From the NCBI GenBank assembly GCA_014843695.1, contig CM026404.1:81367938-81431937 (forward strand): a stretch of 64,000 bases of DNA, in the 5' to 3' direction. The stretch is from Archivesica marissinica. Taxonomy: Eukaryota; Mollusca; Bivalvia; Venerida; Vesicomyidae. Below, piece by piece: positions 35,131-45,141 of this stretch. How positions within the stretch are numbered: position 1 is the first letter of the stretch; each line of letters opens with the position of its first letter. The notes below the pieces were generated by a model that made no database searches, was not told the DNA's origin, and worked only from the letters and a program-made list of their open reading frames with translations. Made by a program: the position numbers and the translations under genes.

Positions 35131-35256
35131 CATCGCCGATTATCTGACCTTTTGTACAGAGCAATAAGTAATGTCACGCCATACGACAGCTATGACGTTC
35201 CATATAATAGTTTCTGCTTTGTAACGGTATACACATATGAAATATGTACATTTCAG

Positions 35257-35988
35257 ATGGATAGCGAGGTCGGCGATGAATACTCACGCTACCAGACACA
35301 TCGTAAAACTACCGGCGGCGGTGTTGACAGATACCAGGTGGGCAGACCATCACTGAAGAACCGCCAGACTACCAGAAAGGCAAAGTTTATTTGGGTATAC
35401 ACGAACGGAGACAAATATAAATACGACCCACCGATAAGGGTTACTTTCAGTAAAAAATGCTTTTCACAGCTTCCTCCGTTGCTTGATGAAATTGCAAGAG
35501 CAAAGGAACGAATCAACAGAACCACGGTTAAATTCCTGTTTAAGTGGCCAACTGGAGAAGAAGTGTTCACTGTGAACGAGATTGAAGAAGATGCAGAATG
35601 CAATACCTACGTATGCTCAGATGTTAAGAAACTGAAACTGTATGATGGTATTTGCTTTGGAGGTATGAAGTTCGGTGGCGGAGTTGGGGGATCGGCATTC
35701 ACAGAGAAGTACAGCCGAGCTAGTCACGAAAGCCAAGGAACCATGCGTTCTGATAAACAGTCCCCAACAGCTAGGAGGTCAAATGGTTCCATGATCGGGG
35801 GACCAAAGGGCTCGGTTTATAATATTACTATTATTTCTAACACAAACAGAGACAGTAAACAGTCCCTGTTTATTGACCCAAAGAGCAATCTACCGTTTGA
35901 GGATATTCTAAAGAATGTCCAAGAAATGATTGATATGGATTTTCCGCCGTGCAAAGCTCTCTACACTGAGAAAAAGCCACACAAAAAG
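35257..35988 (+). CDS. Doublecortin-domain protein, exon 1 of coding region (DCDC2-like)
   Basis: Encodes residues 1-244. DCX domains bind microtubules and stabilise them; DCDC2-type proteins act at cilia and spindle microtubules. DCX domain 1 spans about residues 41-127, with the signature KFIWVYTNGDKYKY, a helix LPPLLDEIAR and the end ECNTYVCSDVKKLK. A Gly/Ser-rich linker follows, then the first two thirds of DCX domain 2 (185-244; VYNITIISNTNRDS ... CKALYTEKKPHKK). I chose the ATG at 35257 because it sits directly after a good acceptor (acatttcag) and the upstream in-frame sequence looks non-coding. An upstream 5' UTR exon is therefore likely; the promoter is not identified. The exon ends at 35988 before gtaaac, in phase 0. 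Closest call: DCDC2-like, based on two tandem DCX domains plus an acidic/basic tail. The exact orthologue is uncertain. Confidence 0.88.
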
Positions 35989-36037
35989 GTAAACATTGTT
36001 ATTACATTTCCTACACCATTTGCTTTGACAATATTAA

Positions 36038-36190
36038 TATGTGTGTGTTTTACGTTTATTTATCGTCGCTACCGGTTGCCAATATGAGCGAAGCCTCCTG
36101 AAGAGATTAATCATTTTAGATTTTTGGAGAGGATAGAGCAATGATACAGATAGAGACCCATTCCAGAATCTCCTCTTGTTCTTTTAATGT
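36038..36190 (-). mobile_element. SINE-A 3' half in DCX intron
   Basis: From gtgtgtgttttacgtttatt to ctcttgttctttta, then an abrupt join to aatgtccaatctgcaaaaag, which is MITE-K. The head is lost. Confidence 0.85.
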
Positions 36191-36512
36191 CCAATCTGCA
36201 AAAAGCAAAACAATATACGTGTTCACGTATAAATAGCATATCTAATACAAAGTCTTCTGAAATAATTAAAATAATTAATTTTCATCAGTAATCGAGGTTA
36301 ATGCGTAAAAATTGCGGAATCAGTAGGAGGGATATTTACTTATTTCTAAATCCGTAATAATACTGCCGCTTAGATGTGGAGTAATTCAGATTAGTACGAA
36401 CATATTTATGTGCAGGTGCTAAACGTAGGATATAACGGTACATTTGTACGAAATACCGTTGTGATCATTGATAGCACATCTGTTTTCATGATGCACGTGC
36501 TGTGTCACGCAT

Positions 36513-36799
36513 GTTTGTTTTACGTTTATTTATCGTCGCTACCGGTTACCCATATGAGCGACGCCTCCTGAAGAGATTAGTCATTTTAGATGTTGGAGGA
36601 CAGTGCAATGATACAGACAGAGACCCATTCCATAGTCTCCTCTGGTTCTATTACGTGCACGGTGTAAAGCACCGACACGAGACCTCAGTGTAACATCCGA
36701 TCTGAAAGACTGTTAATTTTATTAGTGTCAGACGGGGGGTCGAACATGCGATCCTTGGATTACCAGTCCAGCGTGTTGCAACTGGACTACAGATCCGTC
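36513..36799 (-). mobile_element. SINE-A, full length, 12-bp target duplication
   Basis: Flanked by tgtgtcacgcat (36501-36512) and tgtgtcaagcat (36800-36811), 11 of 12 identical. Head complete to ccgtc(tg). Inserted inside MITE-K. Confidence 0.92.
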
Positions 36800-36947
36800 T
36801 GTGTCAAGCATACATTGATTACCTGTTTCTTTGCATTTTGCTATGTCAAAAAACGTCGAATGAGAGATTTGTTTATCAGTTGAGACACTCCGATTATGTT
36901 GCAAATATTCGGATACATATGATAATAGGAAATTACATTTTGTCGAA

Positions 36948-37199
36948 ACCGCCTACGTAATCGAGTGGTTATGGTCGCATACTTGTATACCACCGTAACC
37001 TATCCTCACTGATGGTCACGGGTTCGAGCCTTGCTCAGACAGTGTCTCTTTATATGAACAAGTTGGCAGTTTCTTAAGGACGTTGGTGTACTAAGTACTG
37101 GTTAACCGCTGGAGCCTGCCCAGGAAATGTGTTGTTAGGTACACTGCCGTCCGGCTATATAGCCGAACTGGTGCTGAAGGCATAACACCCGAACAAACA
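36948..37199 (+). mobile_element. SINE-D, full length, 13-bp target duplication
   Basis: Flanked by a perfect acattttgtcgaa at 36935-36947 and 37200-37212. This sets the SINE-D ends: start accgcctacgtaatcgagtg, end cataacacccgaacaaac. Inserted inside MITE-K. Confidence 0.92.
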
Positions 37200-37246
37200 A
37201 CATTTTGTCGAAATATTCTTTTTTCACCGATGTAATGTCGCTTTAA

Positions 37247-38094
37247 ATTACATACATGGCAGTCTACAAAACATCACTATTGGAATATTCATCTGCTGAC
37301 ACCTGTTCTAATGTTTTTGATCCACGTTTTATTATCTTCCCCACGACGCTTTCCTCGTTAAAACAATTAAGAACATAGCGTGCGATACATGACGGACATG
37401 AACACATTTCTAAATGTTTAATCAATGACGTAATATTTCGCAGTTACAGGTACCCAAACCCGCCAATATAATTTTATTAGCAAATATTCTTTAATTCGTT
37501 CGTTTGGCTCTGCCTTATGCGTGCATTCTCATGTTCGTTACCCACATGCCCGTAGCCACACTGGAGGCACACCGAGGCAGCTGTCTCGGTTTAAATTTCC
37601 AAAGCTAAAAATAAAATGAAAAATGAAATATATAAAATGCAAAATATATCCCTTTGCTGTATAAAATGTTGACTGCTAGAGAGCTGAAAGGTCAGTACAT
37701 AATTATACGTCTAAACCTATTAAATCAGAATACACAGGACACTCTTTTCTAAGCCCCAACCCTTTTAAGGGGAACATGCCCCTGGACTCCCCTATATTGT
37801 CTCTGTTGAAAGTTGCCTCTGGCTACGTTATTGTCGTATAATAGTGTGGATTTACTTGACCGGAATATAATTGAGAAATTGGTTGTTTTGTAATGACGCA
37901 ATTTAACTCGAAACTCCTCATGACATAAGATATAACGCTGACCCATATTTATGAGGTCTACTAGTGCATATGGAACAAACATCATTTCATGTCAATACAT
38001 GTTTGTGTGTTTGTCACGTGCGCAGAGTTATGACGAAACGTATCACGCCTTAATTCAAATGAACAATGCATAACAAACAAGTATATCAAGATGT
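37247..38094. other. Intron DNA with a possible old hAT-type element
   Basis: At about 37552, cgtagccacactggaggcac is roughly inverted to 37812-37837 (ttgcctctggctacg). Between them lies a segment with gggcat/ggactcccct, as in decayed hAT elements. No matching 8-bp duplication was found, so this is tentative. The rest is featureless. Confidence 0.35.
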
Positions 38095-38205
38095 TAATGT
38101 ATGCGGTAGGTCCGTGGTCCTACCCGGGTACTAGTCCGAGCCTGAACTACAGCTCGGATGGGCACCTGGGGATCTACCTCCACCAGTTATAGCTGGATAG
38201 TCGCC
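38095..38205 (+). mobile_element. SINE-E 3' fragment
   Basis: The strings gcggtaggtccgtggtccta cccgg and cagttatagctggatagtcg ccatat match the body and end of SINE-E. The tRNA head is absent. Confidence 0.6.
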
Positions 38206-38587
38206 ATATTGACAAGAGCTGATGGTGCGACTTTAAACCCCCAGAAAACAAACAAAGTAATGACTGGATTGTGGAATGAGTAAGTTGGAGATCACGTGTT
38301 CGAACATCAGCCATGCTAAACATCTTTCTCATATGGTAATGATTGGTGTCAACACTTGGTCGTAGTATATAAGCATATAAGTATGTTGTGAGATTTATAC
38401 GTAACGTTCTAACTATATGCCCCAATTCTTGAAAATTGTCCCAAATTAACATATTCGTAGGTCAAGGTGTTCGTATCTGATTCCGGGGAAGAGAAATGTG
38501 CAATCCGTCCGGTAAAACACTCTCATTCTAAGAAATATATTATGAACTTGAGTCCGGAATGGTCTTCATTGATTACACTTGCCGAAC

Positions 38588-38782
38588 GATAGTGTAATGA
38601 AATAGACATATACCCATACCAGAATCTCTTCTTTTACGTGCACGGTGTACAGCACCGATACGAGAGACATCGGTTGAAGTCCCAACTGAAAGACTGGTCA
38701 TTTTATTAGGGTCAGACGAGGGATCGAACCTGTGATCACTGGATTCCCAGTCCACCGTGTTAACAATTGGACTACGTATCCA
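38588..38782 (-). mobile_element. SINE-A, old diverged copy, 3' end lost
   Basis: Contains cttttacgtgcacggtgtac agcacc, ctgaaagactggtcatttta, gggtcagacgagggatcgaa and a decayed head (ccagtccaccgtgttaacaa). It diverges more than other copies. Confidence 0.8.
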
Positions 38783-39347
38783 CATATCTTGCCGAATGAG
38801 AGTGCTGAAAATAGTTTGAATAATTACACTGAGTACCTCCCAGTCTACCGTGCTTACATTTGAGAAACGCATAATGATTGGTTAAAGTTGTTACCTGACG
38901 TCACAAATCGCGTTTCTATACCGCTGTCAATAACACAGCGAGGTATATTAGTAACGGCGCTGTTCCGTTAATTGAAACGAAACGACGTAAATACAGGTGT
39001 AACACAACTTAAGTATGTATGGTCACTTACAGTCTTGACTCCTTCAGAAAATGCTTTCTCTGGTGAACCAATTTGGGTAGAGCCGATTCTGTTTCTGAAA
39101 ATCGTGTGCAGGCAGTTGACGACATCAAGGTTCAACTTGCCACCCTCTTTATCTAATCTCCAATAAGTCTTTTAATTTTAACCCTGTACTGTTCACACTA
39201 CAACTTTTATTTCATTTCTTTCTATATGCGCACCCACCTGGCAATAATGCTCAATCTGTTGAATTTGGCCAGTAATTGGTAACGGTAGAATACAGAACAC
39301 ATCAATCCAGCATTTTATAACTGTCATGTGCATTCATTCCTCTTCAG

Positions 39348-40352
39348 GTTGATAGCATCAGCAGTTTGAATCGAGTTTTACCAAGATATGGGGACACATT
39401 TTGGGCATGTGGAACCGAAGGTGAACCTATAGAAAAGATCAACGGGTCGTCACGTGATACATCGCCCATGCGCAATGGTCACAATCAACGACAGAAGAAT
39501 GCTGGCAAACCTAATGGAAGAGATGAGCGTACGCAGAGACATACGAACGGTCATGCGAGGCAGTCGGAGATATATGAAGATTCTAATGGACGAGAGTTTC
39601 AGCGTCATCCTGACCAGTATGAAGACGATGCCGAACAAGATGAAACAGGCCGCGATCCCTCACCACCACAATCAAAACGTAGAGGTCAAGCTGATCAGTC
39701 AACGCGGCGTGACTACCGACAAGATGTAAGCAGCCAGAGGCACGATGAGGATGATTACACACCTCGGCGCGACAACCGACAAGCACCAAGCAACCAGAGG
39801 CGCGATGAAGAGGTAGAAGCACCTCGTCGTGACAACCGACACGCACCAAACAACCAGAGGCGCGATGAAAAGGAAGAATCACCGCGCCGTGACAACCGAC
39901 AAGCAGCAAACAACCAGAGGCGCGATGAAAAGGAAGAATCACCTCGGCGCGACAACCGACAAGCAGCAAACAACCAGAGGCGCGATGAAAAGGAAGAATC
40001 ACCTCGGCGTGACAACCGACAAGCAGCAAACAACCAGAGGCGCGATGAAAAGGAAGAATCACCGCGTCGTGACAGCCGACAAGTAGCAAACAACCAGAGG
40101 CGTGATGAAAAGGAAGCAGCACCACGTCGTGACACTCGGCGAGGTAGTGAGCAACAAAACAAGCCGAAACGACAAGAAACTCCACCAAGAAAGCGTGGCA
40201 GTAAGGATGAAGATCAAAGTAATCGAGCGAATGATGGTGAAGAAGATAACGATCAATCGAGGAGCAATTCTCCAACTGAAGAGGAGACTAAAGTGAAAAA
40301 GGAGGCAATGGAGCGTCTTGATAGCGACCTGGACGGAAAAGTTCAGTACTAG
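39348..40352 (+). CDS. Doublecortin-domain protein, exon 2 (terminal)
   Basis: Encodes residues 245-578 and the stop (tag at 40350-40352). The first 27 residues (VDSISSLNRVLPRYGDTFWA CGTEGEP) complete DCX domain 2 begun in exon 1: the VDS-SL/GDTFWACG pattern is the usual domain end. That is why I start the exon at the acceptor, 39348, and not at an internal codon. The rest is a polar, highly charged tail. Residues about 364-508 hold roughly seven 20-residue repeats (core RRDNRQAANNQRRDEKEE) encoded by exact 60-bp units, followed by an acidic, Lys-rich end. The tail is probably disordered; human DCDC2 also has a long charged tail. Long antisense ORFs here mirror the repeat. An AATAAA begins 2 bases after the stop and is probably too close to be the used poly(A) signal. 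Confidence 0.88.
   Translation, partial: VDSISSLNRVLPRYGDTFWACGTEGEPIEKINGSSRDTSPMRNGHNQRQKNAGKPNGRDERTQRHTNGHARQSEIYEDSNGREFQRHPDQYEDDAEQDETGRDPSPPQSKRRGQADQSTRRDYRQDVSSQRHDEDDYTPRRDNRQAPSNQRRDEEVEAPRRDNRHAPNNQRRDEKEESPRRDNRQAANNQRRDEKEESPRRDNRQAANNQRRDEKEESPRRDNRQAANNQRRDEKEESPRRDSRQVANNQRRDEKEAAPRRDTRRGSEQQNKPKRQETPPRKRGSKDEDQSNRANDGEEDNDQSRSNSPTEEETKVKKEAMERLDSDLDGKVQY
39711..40140 (+). repeat. Intragenic 60-bp tandem repeat in DCX exon 2
   Basis: About seven units in exact 60-bp register (gacaaccgacaagcagcaaa then caaccagaggcgcgatgaaa). The unit is a multiple of three, so copy-number changes keep the frame. The middle units are nearly identical. Confidence 0.92.
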
Positions 40353-42561
40353 AAATAAATATTCGTGCTGGCGTACTAGTGAACTATTGCTACAGCATAA
40401 TACTATATTTTTCAACATTTTTATTTGTTGCTACGTAAAGGAAAGCAAGGTAGCATATTCGCTCTAGCTAAGAAAACATATAACGGCTAAATTATATTTT
40501 CATACATTGTAGGTAATTGAAATATGACTAAACAGGTGGTGGAATATATCCGAGGTTGAGATATCCAGCACTTGTGAAACATATTTATTATCACATTGTT
40601 CAAAGGTTAGAAAACAAGACATAATCAAATACATTTTATCGAGTGACAAAGCATGCGATTTCGGAGTGACAGTCTACAATAATATATGTTATGTTGTCTT
40701 TTAGGTCTTGTTATCAACGTTACATAGTTCATAAAGTTGAACTTAATCATCATTTGTCTGTGATATTGTAGAGTTTGATAGTCATAGTGAGATACATAAA
40801 ATTATGTTATGGATATATTCGAGAGGAACGACATACACGATAATGTCAAAGTACACAATGGCAACACACGTGTACATGCACCGAATAACATCAACTCACG
40901 CGGGTATGTACAACAACCAGAATGCATCAGTATAAATAGTGATGGAGCGCGTGTATAAGACCCACATAACATCAAAGTAGACATTCGAGAAACACATTTA
41001 CATGAAGAATAAAGATCAGCTGATGCAGGTGTTGTCAAAATATGAGTGTAGTAACTCGAAACCATCAAAGCAAACATTGGCATAGGCTTTGTATAAAACA
41101 GATAATACATACGTACATTTTCTGAGTCATCATCAAAGTAAATATTGTCGAAGAATCTTTTCGAAAAACTGGCAAGTAAACACTGTCGAAAATCATGTTT
41201 AAGAATATGATAACTTTAAGGTAACATTTGAGGAACATAGATACACGAATGCGATAGCATCAGCGAAGAAGAAACATCACGGCATACATTGTCTACGCAG
41301 GTGATCCTGATAACGTCAGAGTATTTATTGTCGAAGAACGTGCATAAGAACTGTATATCAAGTTATATGCACATGCTCGAAACAGATGTATAGCGAGATA
41401 TGATGTCATGTAATGCACTGACGTAGAACAAGTACAATAACCCAGAACCAACATAGAGCCTCGTGTGGTCGACTACTCTACCACGTCGTTGTTAGTTAGA
41501 ACTCACCTTTCACATATATCATCAAGACCGCGTGTTCGCCCTTATAATGATAAAGTGATAGTATACGACAAAGTTGTCAGTCGCTTGCTGAGGTTGGAGA
41601 AGTTAGTACTTGTGGTCTTCTCCACCACAATAGACTGATTTGTTCTATAATGCTCCCTTGTTGGGCATGTACACATCAAACGTAGAAGACGATGAAAAAC
41701 TAGATTTATTTTATGCTTCTATTGAATGATATTCTCAGTGAAAGAAAAGGCTATCTTTCACCGTTTTGTAGCAGTGGAAGATGGAAGTTTCTTTCCCACT
41801 GCTTGTGTGTTATATTCCTCCTCGGTTGGATACTCTTTTGTAGTTTAGCTAATTTTTGACAATCATAAACAGTTACTTATAAAGTAGTCTGGTCTAACGA
41901 ATGTGTTTTGCCTGTCGTATTTAATTTTGACAGAAAACAAACTAAGTTGAACATGTTTTATTGCGAACGTTCACACCAATATAGTGGTTGTGTGGTTGAA
42001 TTGTGTAGTGAAATGAGGCTCCGAGCAGGGGCAGCTAAAATATATAACAGAAAAATAATAATAGAAAATGGAGATTTGTGTTATTAGTGTGACATAGGAT
42101 TTTATTTCATCTCGTGAACAGCGAAATATGTTTTTCCACTCGTCGCGAACGTCACTAGTGGAATTAGTTTTCGGCGATCATTCGATGAAGCAAATTCCAA
42201 TCATTACTCTAATAAACTCAAATATACTCTACATCGTCAATACATAGTGTTAAAGAACATATATCAAAGTATATATTGTCGACGTGCTCAAGGCTGGCAC
42301 AAACACATGTTCGTGGTTTCCTCATAAATTTCGCTCAAACTGTTTCGTGCTGTCCAGTCAGAGTTATTGATAAATTACAATGAGTGTGTGCATTTCACGG
42401 TGCAGAATAGAGGACAGTTGGTTGAGGAATTGCGAATGCATCATTGTCTGTCTTGTTGGCGTTACTAAGCACACTGTCATATTCTATCCCCAGAGAAAAT
42501 ACATAGCATGGATAAAATATTTCATTTGCATCATAAACTCACTCAAATTCCAGAAGCATCC
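40353..42561. other. DCX 3' flank; no further gene; degenerate repeat
   Basis: About 2.2 kb. It likely begins with the DCX 3' UTR. Between about 40840 and 41350, and again at 42250, a loose motif (atcaaagta.a.attgtcgaag) recurs at least six times, suggesting an old decayed tandem repeat. No ORF with a recognisable domain. Confidence 0.45.
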
Positions 42562-42712
42562 CAGGTTCTTTTACACGCTCGGTGTATTGCACCGATACAT
42601 GCGACCTCTGTGCATAGTCTCATCTGAAAGACTGTCAATATTATTAAGCTCAGACGGGGGATCGAACCTGTGATATCTGGATTCGCAGTCCACCGTGTTA
42701 ACAAGTGGACGA
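42562..42712 (-). mobile_element. SINE-A, old, 3' end lost
   Basis: The strings ccaggttcttttacacgctc, ctgaaagactgtcaatatta, cagacgggggatcgaacctg and ccaccgtgttaacaagtgga are a diverged SINE-A body and head. Confidence 0.8.
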
Positions 42713-44262
42713 CTGTTATGTCTATAGTTGTATCATATTGTTGTATATTATACCAGCATATCTGGATGACTGTCCAAAGACAAACACCATAGCGACTTTA
42801 AATGAAATCCTATTGTCGACTTAAATATCGTACAATTGTAGCTTTATTATTATTGTAAGTCGACTTGTATGGAGTTGCCGTTATAAGAACAAGAGAATCT
42901 TAACAACCTTTGTGCATTCAGATACCAACATACTACTGGGATCAAATACAACATGCCATATTCAAATTATTATATATGGGCGGGGCCAACTAGAGAAACG
43001 TTATAAAATGAGATAATGCATCGTATTTATCGCATAACCATCCATGCCTTTCTTGCCTACATTTCATAATACAGTAGTTTAAAATATGTTCGTATTGGCA
43101 AGATATTTAATATATTCAATACTCTTCAAAATACAAACCTAACAAATTAAAAGTTATGTTGCAATTCAGAAAGGCGAAACTGCATTGTACTCGAATTTCA
43201 TGTGTTATTATAGTTGCAATATATAAATTTTATTTTGAGTCGACAAGATAGAAACAATACAATAGAAGCTCTGAGCGAGCTTTTGAACCCACTATAAATG
43301 TGAATAAGATATGCTATTAGCTATATATACACCGTCAGTCCGTCACTATTGCGCATGAAACTGGATACAAATATGTAAATTATTGAAACATACGCCATTT
43401 ACTAGCCTAGGTTCAAGTATGTCGATTTTTCACTTTTTAACTTCTGGCAAAATGACATGTTGATATGATCAGAAACTCAATACGGCCCAATTAATAGTAT
43501 CGGTGTTAAAATATATTTAGTTGACTGACAAGGCAAAATATATCGACGCCTGTTCCCAGGCTAGTCATTTACAAGCCACCAGCAAAAGCTCTGAAACGAA
43601 CTGTGATATTAATTTTCATACGGTGCGCTATTATTAGAACTTACGATCACGTGACTAGAATGCGAGTGGCTACGGAAAAAGCCGAACGAAGTTTGGCAAA
43701 CTTCGTGATATTTGTCCAAACATGTCTAGAATTGCTAGAATAGTTAACAATTATTTTCGAACACATTTAAAATGTCTTTGATTTCAAGTGTTTACTTATG
43801 TAACAATGGTTTTATAATGGGCGAACTTACATGAAAACAACCTTCTTAGAAATTCTGATTTTAAAATAGGAATATATCTTTAAGGACATTGCGGCTTGGC
43901 TAGCCTGTGTTAACTGTATATGTTCAATGTGTTGCTTGTAGTTACAGTGAGCACTAGATCGATGTATTAGTTCTCAGAAAACTATAATTTCTTAGTAATT
44001 GCATGTCTTTCTTTCAAATTCCTATTGTTATGAATTGTATTATATTTTGACATATTTATAAAACATGTATATTTTGTTGTAAATTCAGATATTTATTCAA
44101 AACGTAAACTGTTCTAAAGTAATAAAAGTAGCATTGCCTATAAGCAACAAGTTGTTATTCGATACTTTCATTAGCAGATGTACAACGAGCCCTGGTTAAT
44201 TATGATGATATACATGTATGATGATATAACTTTATTTCGTAATAAGCCATTTCTGGCCCATG
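42713..44262. other. No gene; repeat G copy at 43410-43510
   Basis: About 1.55 kb of AT-rich DNA. Bases 43410-43510 are an inverted copy of repeat G (ttttaacttctggcaaaatg, aactcaatacggcccaatta). Bases 44219-44262 (taactttatttcgtaataag ccatttctggcccatg) resemble a LINE 3' terminus in reverse. Confidence 0.45.
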
Positions 44263-44690
44263 AACAAAGCATCAATACAAAACATTACAAAGTGAAATAT
44301 GTTGGCCCCCTATGGTAATATGGTGACGGACACTAATCTCAACAAAGCATCAATACAAAACATTACAAAGTGAAACATGTATGGTAATATGGTGACGGAC
44401 ACTAATCTCAACAAAGCATCAATACAAAACATTACAAAGTGAAACATGTATGGTAATATGGTGACGGACACTAATCTCAACAAAGCATCAATACAAAACA
44501 TTACAAAGTGAAACATGTATGGTAATATGGTGACGGACACTAATCTCAACAAAGCATCAATACAAAACATTACAAAGTGAAACATGTTTGGTAATATGGT
44601 GACGGACACTAATCTCAACAAAGCATCAATACAAAACATTGCAAAGTGAAACATATTTGGTAATATGGTGACGGACACTAATTTCAACGA
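44263..44690. repeat. Minisatellite, 69-bp unit, about 6 copies
   Basis: Unit contains aacaaagcatcaatacaaaa and ggtaatatggtgacggacac taatctc. The 69-bp unit equals 23 codons, which keeps a minus-strand ORF open. The first unit has an extra ttggccccc insertion and the last two are more diverged. Confidence 0.95.
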
Positions 44691-44868
44691 ACAATTATGG
44701 GAGAGACATACATTCTTATAAACAAAAACAACGTACCCAAAAAACAAGAATTGAGTATTAATCATTGAAAACAATATGAACTATTAGGAAGGTAAATAGA
44801 GGATTTGTTTATATATTGACAAATAATCTACGACGTTCAAATGCTTTAAAAACGTATAAAGATAATTA

Positions 44869-45141
<273 letters not shown>

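Larger units (their letters stand above)
36193..37242. mobile_element. MITE-K with two nested SINEs, in DCX intron
   Basis: Left part begins ctgcaaaaagcaaaac (terminal cgacattac lost). The right end gatgtaatgtcgct is followed by TTAA at 37243-37246. Removing the SINE-A (36513-36799) and SINE-D (36948-37199), each with its target duplication, restores a continuous MITE-K of usual length. Confidence 0.8.
35989..39347 (+). other. DCX gene intron, packed with transposable elements
   Basis: Begins gtaaacatt and ends tcattcctcttcag, a pyrimidine-rich acceptor. It is 3359 bp and splits DCX domain 2 between residues 244 and 245 in phase 0. It holds a SINE-A fragment 50 bp after the donor, a MITE-K with SINE-A and SINE-D nested inside, a possible hAT remnant, SINE-E and SINE-A fragments, and an unexplained exon-like stretch on the minus strand near 39031-39160. 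Confidence 0.8.

Noticed and set aside
39583..40275. Antisense ORFs of 135-230 codons opposite the DCX tail
   Set aside because: Shadows of the 60-bp coding repeat in DCX exon 2. The sense frame continues a recognisable DCX domain through a good splice site.
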